20,180 nucleotides of DNA, from NCBI GenBank assembly GCA_019421385.1, contig JAHZFK010000040.1, forward strand, positions 1-20,180. Direction: 5' to 3'. This stretch comes from Clostridiales bacterium (GTDB lineage Bacteria; Bacillota; Clostridia; Oscillospirales; Butyricicoccaceae). Position 1 is the stretch's first letter. Each line of letters opens with the position of its first letter. Of the stretch, positions 6,422 to 14,061 are shown piece after piece. Below the pieces are notes generated by a model, which did not search any database, was not told where the DNA came from, and saw only the letters and a program-made list of their open reading frames with translations. Made by a program: the position numbers and the translations under genes.

Positions 6422-7516
6422 ATGAGAATTTTACACACAACGCCCGCGGAAGACGGGTTTTTCATGCCCGCGGAGTTTGCGCCGCATGAGGGCTGCCTGA
6501 TGATCTGGCCCGAGCGGGCGGATTCGTGGCAGTATGGCGCATACGCCGCACGCAAGGCGTTTCTGCGGGTGATCGAGGCCATTTCGCAGAGCGAAAGGAT
6601 GACGGTGCTGTGCTCGGAGGGGCAGTATGACAATGCGCGTGCGCAGCTGCCCGAGCGGGTGCGGCTGGTCGTCATGGAAACGGACGACGCATGGGCGCGC
6701 GATGTCGGGCCGACGTTTGTCGTAAACGGCAAGGGCGAGCGCCGCGGCATCGACTGGGGTTTTAACGCTTGGGGCGGTGAGGTAGACGGCCTGTATCCGA
6801 GCTGGGAGCGCGATAACCGTGTCGCGCGCAAATTCTGCGATCTGCTGGAAAATGACTGTTACGACAAGCGGGATTTCATCTGCGAGGGCGGTTCCATCCA
6901 CGTCGACGGCGAGGGCACTGCGCTTGTGACCGAGGCGTGTCTGCTGTCTGAGGGGCGCAACCCCGACCTGACGCGGGAGCAGATCGAGCGCACGCTGTGC
7001 GACTATCTGGGTGTTTCCAAGGTCATTTGGCTGCCACGCGGCATTTACAACGACGAAACCAACGAGCATGTGGACAACGTGTGCGCGTTTACCGCGCCGG
7101 GCGAGGTCGTGCTTGCATGGACGGACGACCAAACTGACCCGCAGTATGCGCTTTCGGCGGCGAGTTTGGCGGCGCTGGAAGCCGCGACCGACGCAAAGGG
7201 ACGCAAAATCCGTGTCCACAAGCTACCGCTGCCCAAACCGGTGACCATCACGGCGGAGGAGTGCGAGGGACTGGACTTGTGCGACGGCGAGCCGACGCGC
7301 ACGCCGGGCGAGCGCCTTGCGGCAAGCTATGTCAATTTCTATATTGCAAACGAAGCGATTGTGATGCCCGCCTTCGGCGATCTGATGGACGAAAAGGCGC
7401 AGGCGATTTTGCAGGAATTGTTCCCGACGCGCAAGGTCGTGGCGATTCCCGCGCGCGATATTTTGATCGGCGGCGGCAACATCCATTGCATCACACAGCA
7501 GATCCCGCGCGCATAA
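6422..7516 (+). CDS. aguA: Agmatine deiminase AguA
   Basis: This 364-residue enzyme hydrolyses agmatine to N-carbamoylputrescine and ammonia. It is a member of the guanidino-group modifying (PPAD) superfamily with a five-bladed fold. Family motifs in order: DGFFMPAEFAPHEGCLMIWPER at the N-terminus, ETDDAWARDVGPTFVVN (about 86-102), WGFNAWGG, CEGGSIHVDGEGT with the active-site His, NDETNEHVDNVCAF (about 216-229), and the nucleophile Cys356 in GGGNIHCITQQIP at the C-terminus. Length is normal. The start follows GGAGAG by seven bases. The aguB start is 34 bases downstream, making a two-gene operon ended by a strong terminator. Confidence 0.97.
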   Translation: MRILHTTPAEDGFFMPAEFAPHEGCLMIWPERADSWQYGAYAARKAFLRVIEAISQSERMTVLCSEGQYDNARAQLPERVRLVVMETDDAWARDVGPTFVVNGKGERRGIDWGFNAWGGEVDGLYPSWERDNRVARKFCDLLENDCYDKRDFICEGGSIHVDGEGTALVTEACLLSEGRNPDLTREQIERTLCDYLGVSKVIWLPRGIYNDETNEHVDNVCAFTAPGEVVLAWTDDQTDPQYALSAASLAALEAATDAKGRKIRVHKLPLPKPVTITAEECEGLDLCDGEPTRTPGERLAASYVNFYIANEAIVMPAFGDLMDEKAQAILQELFPTRKVVAIPARDILIGGGNIHCITQQIPRA

Positions 7517-7550
7517 GCGGCATAAATCCATACAAAGGAGAAGAAAAACG

Positions 7551-8414
7551 ATGAGCAAAGTGACCGTGGCTGCGGTTCAGATGACCTATGGGCTGGAAAC
7601 CGCGACGGAAAAGGTGCGTGAGGCAGCGGCGCAGGGCGCGCAGATCATCCTGCTGCCAGAATTGTTTGAAAACTGGTATTTCTGTCAGGAAAAGAATTAC
7701 GAAAACTATCATCTGGCGACCACGCTGGAGGAAAATCCGGCCGTGAACGTGCTGCGCACGCTGGCGCATGATTTCCGCGTGGTGCTGCCGGTCAGCTATT
7801 ATGAGCGCGTGGGCAATACGACCTTTAACACGGTGGCGGTGATCGACGCGGACGGCACGATCTTGGGCCAGTACCGCAAGACCCACATTCCGGACGACCA
7901 TTTCTATCAGGAAAAGTTCTATTTTACCCCCGGCGACACGGGCTTCCGCGTGTGGGATACAGCATATGCCAAGATCGGCGTGGGCATTTGCTGGGACCAG
8001 TGGTTCCCGGAGTCTGCGCGCTGCATGGCGCTGCAAGGCGCGGAGCTGCTGTTCTATCCGACGGCGATTGGTTCGGAGCCGATTCTGGACTGTGATTCCA
8101 TGCCGCACTGGCGGCGCTGTATGCAGGGGCACGCAGCAGCGAACATCATGCCGCTTGTTGCGGCAAACCGTGTCGGAACGGAGACAGTCACGCCCTCGCC
8201 GGAGAATCAGAACCAGTCCTCCAGCCTGACGTTTTACGGCTCGTCCTTTATCGCGGATGAGACGGGCGCGCTGGTCGAGCAGGCGGGACGCGAGGAGACC
8301 GGCATCCTGACACATACCTTTGATCTGGACGAAATTCGTGAATTGCGCTGCAGTTGGGGTGTATTCCGCGATCGCCGGCCGGAAATGTACGGTGCCATGG
8401 GGCATTTTGGATAA
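7551..8414 (+). CDS. aguB: N-carbamoylputrescine amidase AguB
   Basis: This 287-residue carbon-nitrogen hydrolase of the nitrilase superfamily converts N-carbamoylputrescine to putrescine, CO2 and ammonia. The catalytic triad is visible as Glu37 (LPELFENWYFCQ), Lys110 (YRKTHIPDD) and Cys147 (GICWDQWFPE). ENWYFCQ, FYFTPGDTGF and AANRVGTE are typical of the AguB branch rather than generic amidases. AAAGGAG lies about ten bases before the ATG. With AguA it forms a complete hydrolytic agmatine-to-putrescine route. No carbamoyltransferase, carbamate kinase or antiporter gene is adjacent, so no ATP is made by this module. Confidence 0.96.
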   Translation: MSKVTVAAVQMTYGLETATEKVREAAAQGAQIILLPELFENWYFCQEKNYENYHLATTLEENPAVNVLRTLAHDFRVVLPVSYYERVGNTTFNTVAVIDADGTILGQYRKTHIPDDHFYQEKFYFTPGDTGFRVWDTAYAKIGVGICWDQWFPESARCMALQGAELLFYPTAIGSEPILDCDSMPHWRRCMQGHAAANIMPLVAANRVGTETVTPSPENQNQSSSLTFYGSSFIADETGALVEQAGREETGILTHTFDLDEIRELRCSWGVFRDRRPEMYGAMGHFG

Positions 8415-8428
8415 GTTGACAGAATAGC

Positions 8429-8469
8429 AAGACGCCCGCTGCGGCTGAGGCCGCGGCGGGCGTCTTTTT
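8429..8469 (+). terminator. Strong rho-independent terminator of aguAB
   Basis: The 11-bp arm AAGACGCCCGC (8429-8439) pairs with 8456-8466. An inner five-base stem GCGGC/GCCGC closes a TGAG loop, and TTTTT follows at 8465-8469. On the other strand the hairpin is followed by only scattered Ts, so it may terminate the facing small gene less efficiently. Confidence 0.93.
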
Positions 8470-8486
8470 GTCTGCTGCAAGATGGT

Positions 8487-8918
8487 TTAAAAGGCCTTTT
8501 TAGCGATATGCGCTTCTTTTGCTTCGCGCAGCTTGCGAATAAGCTCCGGATCGGCATCATCCAGACACTCGTACACTTCGATGGCAAAATCTACACTGTC
8601 GATGGATTTTGGCACCAAACGGATCTTTTTCTCGCACTGGATGGCGTCCAGCAAGCCTTGCGCGATTTCGTGTCCCGGCTCGCGCGCGCATTGCTGGGCA
8701 AATGCCTTGACCAGATTGTGCGGGCGCAGGCTGGAGCCGCCAATGATGAGCAGGAATGCACCTGCCGCGGCAAGGAACAGGCTGATGGCCAGCAGTGCGT
8801 TTCCGGTGATCAGGTTGAGAACAATGGCGATGAGGAGCAATGCGCCTCCAATGATCTCAAAGCGTACGGCAGCCGCACGATAGCGGCTGAAGTAGGAGGC
8901 GTCCTTGTCGGTTTTCAT
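8487..8918 (-). CDS. Small membrane protein of unknown function (two TM helices)
   Basis: This 143-residue protein is not a family I recognise. A short basic N-terminus is followed by two adjacent hydrophobic segments (about residues 19-36 and 40-61) joined by a tight turn, then a cytoplasmic-type domain of about 80 residues. That domain is rich in charged residues and probably alpha-helical at the end (DPELIRKLREAKEAHIAKKAF). The frame is open to 8960, but AAAGGA upstream of the ATG at 8918 and the lysine-rich MKTDKD start favour the shorter form. It lies 56 bases after the GntR-family gene on the same strand with no hairpin between, so co-transcription is likely. Confidence 0.7.
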   Translation of the reverse strand: MKTDKDASYFSRYRAAAVRFEIIGGALLLIAIVLNLITGNALLAISLFLAAAGAFLLIIGGSSLRPHNLVKAFAQQCAREPGHEIAQGLLDAIQCEKKIRLVPKSIDSVDFAIEVYECLDDADPELIRKLREAKEAHIAKKAF

Positions 8919-8974
8919 ATTTTTGCGATCCTTTCTGCATGGCGGGACATGCTCAAACATAAGATGGGGGTGTA

Positions 8975-9643
8975 TTAGATAATGCTGGTGTTGCTATAGC
9001 CTTTGAGCAGTGTTGCCAGCGAGGATTCTTCCGAATAGTGCAAATGCTGCACCATAGCCAGTGCGGCGCGCTCCCAATTGTGCTCCAGACAGGCTTCCGC
9101 GATTTCGGCATGTTCGGTCATTGTGCGCTGCAAGCGGCTTTCGATCAGCTGGCCGCTCATGACACGCAGGCGGATGATCTGCGTTTGGATGCGGGAGTAG
9201 AGGTCGCACAGGTATTCATTGGGCAGGGCGGCAACCAGCGTAGAGTGGAACTGGTCGTCCAGCTCATAAAAGCCGGTGAACTCTTCCGCGTCCGCGTGCT
9301 CGCGAAAAATTTTAGAAAATTCCGCAATTTTGTCCATATCGAGACGGCTGCCGTAGTTGCGCAGGGTATACGGCTCAACCAGGCGGCGCACCTCGAAAAT
9401 CATGCTGATGTCGCTGATGGTAAAACCGGACACAACAATGCCGCGCTTGGGGAATACCTTGAGCAGTCCCTCCTGCTCCAATCGGCCGATGGCTTCGCGC
9501 ACAGGCGTGCGGGAAAAGCCAAGCTCTGACTGCAAAACGGCTTCGCTGAGCAGTTGATTGGGGGCATATTCGCACATGGTGATCTTTCGTTTGATAAATT
9601 CATAGGCCTGAGACTGCATGGAAGATGTTTTTGCGGTGGACAT
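8975..9643 (-). CDS. GntR-family transcriptional regulator, FadR (FCD) subfamily
   Basis: This 222-residue regulator has an N-terminal winged helix (about residues 8-75) with the GntR signature LLSEAVLQSELGFSRTPVREAIGRLEQEGLLKVFPKRGIVV. A C-terminal all-helical FCD ligand domain follows (about 80-210), where Asp/His positions in FYELDDQFHSTLV and the later MTEHAEIAEA match the usual metal-binding His motif. FCD regulators often bind sugar acids or other carboxylates. It is transcribed divergently from the sugar-acid operon, and a GntR-type palindrome lies just downstream of that operon's promoter, so it is the likely local repressor, relieved by a pathway acid. The GGAGG is about 11 bases from the ATG, slightly long. 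Confidence 0.92.
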   Translation of the reverse strand: MSTAKTSSMQSQAYEFIKRKITMCEYAPNQLLSEAVLQSELGFSRTPVREAIGRLEQEGLLKVFPKRGIVVSGFTISDISMIFEVRRLVEPYTLRNYGSRLDMDKIAEFSKIFREHADAEEFTGFYELDDQFHSTLVAALPNEYLCDLYSRIQTQIIRLRVMSGQLIESRLQRTMTEHAEIAEACLEHNWERAALAMVQHLHYSEESSLATLLKGYSNTSII

Positions 9644-9690
9644 GTATGTTGATACCTCCGGTAAGGGGCGTCATTCACCCTGATAAAACT

Positions 9691-9718
9691 ATTATATCGA
9701 ATTGGTGGAAATTTGCAA
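9691..9718 (-). promoter_or_regulatory. Promoter of the GntR-family regulator
   Basis: On the minus strand a perfect -10 TATAAT (9691-9696) lies 16 bases from TTGCAA (9713-9718) as -35. The transcript leader to the ATG at 9643 is about 40 bases and contains the GGAGG. Confidence 0.65.
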
Positions 9719-9814
9719 GTGGGTGAAAGATGGGGGCGATTCGTTATTTTAGACATATTGCATTGAGGTGGATTGGATAAACTCACGATTTTTGGAAAAA
9801 ACGTAAAACAAGAA

Positions 9815-9843
9815 TTGACAAACCCAAAAGAGGGGCATAAGAT
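9815..9843 (+). promoter_or_regulatory. Promoter of the sugar-acid catabolic operon
   Basis: A perfect -35 TTGACA (9815-9820), a 17-base spacer and a -10 TAAGAT (9838-9843, 4 of 6) place the start of transcription near 9850. The candidate operator begins about ten bases further on, a classic position for a repressor that blocks initiation or early elongation. Confidence 0.72.
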
Positions 9844-9857
9844 TACAAGTACAGAAC

Positions 9858-9885
9858 AACTTGTATACAAGCAAATATACAAGTT
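9858..9885. promoter_or_regulatory. Candidate GntR/FCD operator: CTTGTATACAAG plus second half-site
   Basis: A perfect 12-bp palindrome CTTGTATACAAG (9860-9871) is followed after four bases by another TATACAAG half-site (9876-9883). The whole is also an inverted repeat of AACTTGTATA (9858-9867) with TATACAAGTT (9876-9885). The GT-AC core spacing fits GntR-family sites, and the sequence resembles the TTGGTATACCAA core known for UxuR/ExuR of E. coli. The divergent FCD regulator is the obvious candidate binder; this is inference. Confidence 0.65.
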
Positions 9886-9928
9886 TTCAATTGTGTTTCA
9901 AGCGGGGAAACCTGAGAAAAGAAAGTCT

Positions 9929-9934
9929 GGAGGG
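9929..9934 (+). promoter_or_regulatory. Ribosome binding site that sets the dehydrogenase start
   Basis: GGAGGG lies nine bases before the ATG at 9944. It decides in favour of the MKAICIKEPG start, which matches zinc-dependent dehydrogenases, over the open extension beginning at 9773. Confidence 0.85.
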
Positions 9935-9943
9935 AAACAAAAG

Positions 9944-10969
9944 ATGAAAGCAATTTGCATCAAGGAGCCGGGAAAGGTCGAGATCGTAGAACAGGAAAAG
10001 CCGGTTCGTGGGCCGGGTGAAGCGCTGCTCAAGCTGCTTTACGGCGGTATTTGTGGCAGCGATCTTGGATCTTATCGAGGTGCGAATGCCTATGTCTCCT
10101 ACCCGCGTGTGCCGGGCCATGAGTTTTCAGCGGAGATCATCGAGATCGACGAAAACGACAAGGGTCTCAAGCCCGGCATGATCGTCACCTGCAACCCGTA
10201 TTTCAACTGCGGCAGCTGCTATTCCTGCAAACGCGGTCTGGTCAATGCCTGCACGGACAATCAGACGATGGGCGTGCAGCGCGAGGGCGCTTTTGCAGAG
10301 TACATCACCATGCCGATCGAGCGCATTTACGACGGCAAGGGTCTTGATCCCAAGGTTCTGGCACTGATCGAGCCGTTCTGCATCAGCTATCACGGCGTAT
10401 CGCGTGCGGATGTCAAGCCGGGCGAGCGTGTGCTGGTCGTCGGCGCAGGCACCATCGGCGTACTGGCAGCGGTTGCAGCCAAGGCCAAGGGCGCAGAGGT
10501 CACGATTTGCGATGTTGCGCCGGATAAGCTGGATTACGCGTATAAGACCTTTGGTCTGGATCATAAGCTGCTCAATGAGTCGCCCGAGTCCTTTGAAAAG
10601 GGCGTAGCGGAGTTGACAAACGGCGACGGATTTGATGTGACCATTGAGGCGGTCGGTCTGCCGAACACTTTCCAGAATTGCCTCGACGCTGCCTGCTTCG
10701 GTGCGCGTGTGGTGCTGATCGGTGTCTCCAAGCGCAATATTGACGACTTCTTCTTCACCATCATCCAAAAGAAGGAACTGAACATTTATGGTTCGCGCAA
10801 TGCGATGAAGAAAGACTTCCTCGAACTGATCGATCTGGTCAAGGACGGCGGCGTCGCGCTGGACAAGATCGTGACCGATACTTATAAATGGATGGATGCT
10901 CCCAAGGCGTTTGAAGAATTTGCTGCAAATGCGGGCAAAATGCTGAAGGTTGTTATTGACTTCACCTGA
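9944..10969 (+). CDS. Zinc-dependent polyol/aldonate dehydrogenase, LgoD (L-galactonate oxidoreductase)-like
   Basis: This 341-residue medium-chain dehydrogenase has a GroES-like domain with catalytic-zinc candidates Cys37 (GGICGSD), His59-Glu60 (VPGHEF) and Glu143 (LIEPF), and structural-zinc cysteines 89, 92, 95 and 103. A Rossmann domain follows with VVGAGTIG (165-172). Asp190 at the end of strand two predicts NAD rather than NADP. Many sugar-alcohol dehydrogenases share this plan. The assignment to L-galactonate 5-dehydrogenase activity (product tagaturonate) rests on overall resemblance to E. coli LgoD/YjjN and on the uxaB and uxaA homologues in the same operon. Another sugar acid or polyol is possible. 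It is the first gene after the promoter and operator. Confidence 0.8.
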   Translation: MKAICIKEPGKVEIVEQEKPVRGPGEALLKLLYGGICGSDLGSYRGANAYVSYPRVPGHEFSAEIIEIDENDKGLKPGMIVTCNPYFNCGSCYSCKRGLVNACTDNQTMGVQREGAFAEYITMPIERIYDGKGLDPKVLALIEPFCISYHGVSRADVKPGERVLVVGAGTIGVLAAVAAKAKGAEVTICDVAPDKLDYAYKTFGLDHKLLNESPESFEKGVAELTNGDGFDVTIEAVGLPNTFQNCLDAACFGARVVLIGVSKRNIDDFFFTIIQKKELNIYGSRNAMKKDFLELIDLVKDGGVALDKIVTDTYKWMDAPKAFEEFAANAGKMLKVVIDFT

Positions 10970-11007
10970 GTGGATGACGACGGTGTTGGAAATACATGCT
11001 AAGAGAA

Positions 11008-11013
11008 AAGGAG
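11008..11013 (+). promoter_or_regulatory. Ribosome binding site that sets the DctP start
   Basis: AAGGAG lies eight bases before the ATG at 11022. That start gives a proper lipoprotein signal peptide (MKTTWTKR then a hydrophobic core then MTAC). The longer frame from 10950 would overlap the upstream gene and bury the signal peptide. Confidence 0.85.
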
Positions 11014-11021
11014 AATTTGCA

Positions 11022-12098
11022 ATGAAAACGACATGGACAAAACGAATGATGGCCACTCTTCTGTGCGGTGCAATGATGGCGGGCATGACGGCATGCGGCG
11101 GTGGCACCAATGGTAGCCAGGCCGGAACGGATGATGGTGCGGCGAATGCTTCCGGCGGTGCAGTCACCATCAATGTTGGTTATGAAAACGCGACCAGTGA
11201 ACCGGCTGCGCAGGCTGCGGAAAAGTGGAAGGAACTGGTTGAGGAAAAATCCGGTGGCTCTATTCAGCTGGAACTGTTCCCGAACTCCACGTTGGGCAAG
11301 AAAAACGACCTGATCGACCAGATGCTGATGGGCGAAAACGTCATTACGGTTGCTGACGGTGCGTTCCTGGCAGACTACGGTGTACCGGATTTCGGTATCT
11401 TCTATGCACCGTATACCTTTGAGAACTGGGATGAGCTGTGGACGGTTCTGGACAGCGACTGGTATGCAGACCTGTGTGATCAGCTGGCATCCGCAGGCGG
11501 TCTGCGCGTTCTGTCCTCCAACTGGATCTATGGCGCACGCGACATCCTCTCCACCAAGGAAATCCACACGCCGGTTGACCTCAAGGGCATGAAGCTGCGC
11601 GTTTCCTCCAACGACCTGTCCGTTACCAGCTTTGAGGCCCTTGGCTCCACCCCGGTTGGCATGGATATGTCCGACGTATATCAGGCGATGAGCGGTGGCA
11701 CGATCGACGCAGTTGAGAACCCGATCACCTCGCTGTACAACCGTTCCTTCCAGGAAGTTGCCAAGTATCTGGTCAAGAATGAGCACATCCTCGCAACCTC
11801 GATGTGGATTTGCGGTGAGAGTTTCTTCAGCACCCTGACCGAGGAGCAGCAGCAGATTTTGATGGAGTGCGCGGACGAAGCCGGCCTGTACAACAACGAT
11901 CTGTACGACGCAGCGACGGAAGAAGCCGAGCAGGGCATGAAGGATGCAGGCGTTACCGTAACCGAACTGACCGAGGAAGAGAAGGCACAGTGGGTCGAAG
12001 CAGCACAGCCGTTCTTTGAGAGCGCTACGCAGACGCTGGGCTGGACCGAAGGCCTGTATGATACGGTTCGCGGCATTGCAGAGGGTACCGCTGCCTGA
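11022..12098 (+). CDS. TRAP transporter solute-binding lipoprotein, DctP family
   Basis: This 358-residue extracytoplasmic receptor of a tripartite ATP-independent periplasmic-type transporter delivers an organic or sugar acid to the membrane subunits. The signal peptide ends in a lipobox-like GMTAC with Cys25 as lipidation site, as expected in a Gram-positive cell, followed by a Gly/Asn/Ser linker. DctP features include VGYENATSEPAAQAAEKWKELVEEKSGGSIQLELFPNSTLG and DLKGMKLRV, with Arg193 in the position that usually salt-bridges the substrate carboxylate, then VYQAMSGGTIDAVENP. This subfamily often takes uronates or aldonates, which fits the enzymes downstream. A stable hairpin after the gene may raise its expression above that of the membrane subunits. 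Confidence 0.93.
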   Translation: MKTTWTKRMMATLLCGAMMAGMTACGGGTNGSQAGTDDGAANASGGAVTINVGYENATSEPAAQAAEKWKELVEEKSGGSIQLELFPNSTLGKKNDLIDQMLMGENVITVADGAFLADYGVPDFGIFYAPYTFENWDELWTVLDSDWYADLCDQLASAGGLRVLSSNWIYGARDILSTKEIHTPVDLKGMKLRVSSNDLSVTSFEALGSTPVGMDMSDVYQAMSGGTIDAVENPITSLYNRSFQEVAKYLVKNEHILATSMWICGESFFSTLTEEQQQILMECADEAGLYNNDLYDAATEEAEQGMKDAGVTVTELTEEEKAQWVEAAQPFFESATQTLGWTEGLYDTVRGIAEGTAA

Positions 12099-12126
12099 TT
12101 GTTAGAAAAATACAAACCTGTTTTCT

Positions 12127-12173
12127 TCGCGGCAGAGAAGCGGACAGTTTGTCCGCTTCTCCACGTTCCGCGA
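12127..12173 (+). other. Intercistronic hairpin between dctP and dctQ
   Basis: A perfect 12-bp stem GAGAAGCGGACA (12135-12146) with 12150-12161 encloses a three-base loop. An outer six-base stem TCGCGG/CCGCGA brings the structure to 12127-12173. No T-run follows, so it is not a normal terminator. Such hairpins commonly protect the upstream message and cause partial uncoupling, which would suit a binding protein needed in excess. Confidence 0.7.
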
Positions 12174-12237
12174 GGGTAGAGCTATCCTATAGACAAGCAT
12201 ACGGTCTCGTTGAGATTACAGATCGGAGGTAAAATAC

Positions 12238-12768
12238 ATGAACCAACAGCGCAATTGGAAGTTCTTGCTGTTGAATATCGATGTAGCGATCGCCTCATTG
12301 GCAATGTGTATTCTGGTGGGGTTGACGTTTTGCGGTGTCATTGCGCGTTATGTGCTCGGTAATCCGTTCACCTGGATCGAAGAGATTCAGGCGGCAATGA
12401 TCATCTGGGTCATTTTTGGTGCCGCAGGCGCGGCATTCCGCACCGGAAACCATGCGGCAATTGAGGTTTTCTTTGAGTTTTTTCCCAAGCCGGTAAAAAT
12501 GATCGTTAACGTATTGATTCTGATCGTTACGATCATTACGCTGATTTTTCTGGGATACCTGTCCATTCAGTATATGATGGTATTTGCAAACAGCGGCCGC
12601 ACAACAGCCGTTCTGCATATTTCGTACATTTTGATTTACTGCATCGTGCCGGTATCCTGCATCTGGCAGGTATTCAACTTTGTTCTGGTCAACTTCTTCC
12701 ATTATTCCGAACAGGAGACCATTGAAGCCATCACCGACGAAGAATTTGAGGAGGCGAAAGGAAAATGA
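12238..12768 (+). CDS. TRAP transporter small membrane subunit, DctQ family
   Basis: This 176-residue protein has four predicted helices (about residues 12-38, 48-68, 85-112 and 125-152) and the DctQ-typical VIARYVLGNPFTWIEEIQAAMIIWVIFGAAGAAFRTGNHAAIEVF. It is the membrane partner of DctM. GGAGG lies eight bases before the ATG. Its stop overlaps the start of dctM by four bases (ATGA), which implies coupled translation. Confidence 0.93.
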   Translation: MNQQRNWKFLLLNIDVAIASLAMCILVGLTFCGVIARYVLGNPFTWIEEIQAAMIIWVIFGAAGAAFRTGNHAAIEVFFEFFPKPVKMIVNVLILIVTIITLIFLGYLSIQYMMVFANSGRTTAVLHISYILIYCIVPVSCIWQVFNFVLVNFFHYSEQETIEAITDEEFEEAKGK

Positions 12769-14048
12769 ATATTATCAGTATCGCCTGCATCCTTCTGCTG
12801 GTCATGCTGTTTTTGAAGGTGCCGGTATACATTTCCGTTCTTGCCGCCTCTGCGGTTTACTTTCTGGGCAATCCAGCCACGAATGCGACCATTTTTGCGC
12901 AGCAGACACTGGCAGGTGCGCAAAGCCTTTCGCTTCTGGCCATCCCATTTTTTGTTATGGCAGGCGTGTTCATGAACTATACCGGCGTTACCCGCCGTAT
13001 CATGGACTGCTGCGCGGTGCTCACCTCGCGTATGCCCGGCGGTCTGGCACAGGTCAACATCCTGCTGTCTACGCTGATGGGCGGCCTGTCCGGTTCGAGC
13101 CTGGCAGATGCTGCGATGGAAGCCAAAATGCTGGTGCCTTCCATGGAGGCGCACGGCTTCTCCAAGTCCTTTTCTACGGTTATCACGGCAGCGTCCGGTA
13201 TGGTCGTTCCGCTGATCCCGCCCGGAACCGGATTGATTATCTATGCGTGCATCAATAATATCTCGGTCGGCCAGCTGTTTGTTGCCGGCATCGGCCCCGG
13301 TGTTTTCCTGACCATCACGCTGATGATTTTCACGCATTTTGTGTCCAAGCGTCGTGGCTACAAGCCTATGCGCACCACCAAGATCCCGGGCCGCGAGAAG
13401 TGGCAGGCCGTCCGTCCGGCCATTCTTCCGATGCTTCTGCCGATCATCATCATCGGCGGCGTGCGTATCGGTGTGTTCACCGCGAACGAAGCTGGTACGG
13501 TTGCTATCGTATATGCACTTGCGCTCGGCATCTTCTATCACGAAATGCGCCTGAACAACTTCTTCAAGGGCTGCAAGGAAACCGTTACGACCACCAGCTC
13601 GATCATGCTGATCGTTGCAGCGGCATCCTGCTTCTCCTGGATTCTGACCCGTGAGCAGATCCCGCAGACCTTTGCAAACTGGATGACCTCTACCATTGAC
13701 AATAAATACATTTTCCTCTTTGTCGTCAATATTTTCCTGATCATCGTTGGTATGTTCGTCGAAGGCAATGCTTCGATGATCGTTTTGGGGCCGCTGCTTC
13801 ATCCGGTCGCGCTGGCGTTTGGCATCGATCCGATCCACTTTGCGATGGTTTACATCTTCAACTGCACCATTGGCGCCTTCACACCTCCGATGGGCACACT
13901 GATGTTTGTCACCTGCGGCATTACCAAGTGCCCGACCAAAGACTTTATTAAGGAAGCGGTACCGTTCTATATCCTGTTTGCAGTGGATATTCTTCTGCTG
14001 ACCTATTTCCCGCCGCTGTCCACGTTCCTGGTAAATCTGATTTACTGA
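12765..14048 (+). CDS. TRAP transporter large permease subunit, DctM family
   Basis: This 427-residue protein with about twelve hydrophobic segments is the translocating subunit, presumably driven by a cation gradient. Family marks are LAIPFFVMAGVFMNYTGVTRRI, STLMGGLSGSSLADAAMEAKMLVPSME, PLIPPGTGLIIYA and, near the end, FNCTIGAFTPPMGTLMFVTCGI, whose proline pairs mark the helical hairpins. Length is standard. It overlaps dctQ by four bases and is followed by a 91-base gap with a stem-loop before the LarA-like gene. Confidence 0.95.
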   Translation: MNIISIACILLLVMLFLKVPVYISVLAASAVYFLGNPATNATIFAQQTLAGAQSLSLLAIPFFVMAGVFMNYTGVTRRIMDCCAVLTSRMPGGLAQVNILLSTLMGGLSGSSLADAAMEAKMLVPSMEAHGFSKSFSTVITAASGMVVPLIPPGTGLIIYACINNISVGQLFVAGIGPGVFLTITLMIFTHFVSKRRGYKPMRTTKIPGREKWQAVRPAILPMLLPIIIIGGVRIGVFTANEAGTVAIVYALALGIFYHEMRLNNFFKGCKETVTTTSSIMLIVAAASCFSWILTREQIPQTFANWMTSTIDNKYIFLFVVNIFLIIVGMFVEGNASMIVLGPLLHPVALAFGIDPIHFAMVYIFNCTIGAFTPPMGTLMFVTCGITKCPTKDFIKEAVPFYILFAVDILLLTYFPPLSTFLVNLIY

Positions 14049-14061
14049 GTTTTGTTTGTCC

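Larger units (their letters stand above)
9644..9943. other. Divergent control region between the GntR-type gene and the sugar-acid operon
   Basis: This 300-base gap holds the two divergent promoters, the candidate operator and the leader of the dehydrogenase gene. The frame upstream of the dehydrogenase is open from 9773, but its translation is basic, has no family resemblance and runs through the promoter and operator. I read it as non-coding. Base composition is distinctly A/T-rich compared with the neighbouring genes. Confidence 0.75.

Noticed and set aside
9773..9943. An in-frame N-terminal extension of the dehydrogenase
   Set aside because: It runs through the -35, -10 and operator, is basic and unlike the family, and GGAGGG sits just before the internal ATG at 9944.
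10127..11173. A 348-codon open frame on the minus strand
   Set aside because: It is antisense to the zinc-dependent dehydrogenase, which has complete metal and nucleotide motifs. No ribosome binding site or family resemblance.
12702..13838. A 378-codon open frame on the minus strand
   Set aside because: It is antisense to dctM. The His/Asp/Arg-rich composition is the usual mirror image of hydrophobic membrane-protein codons.
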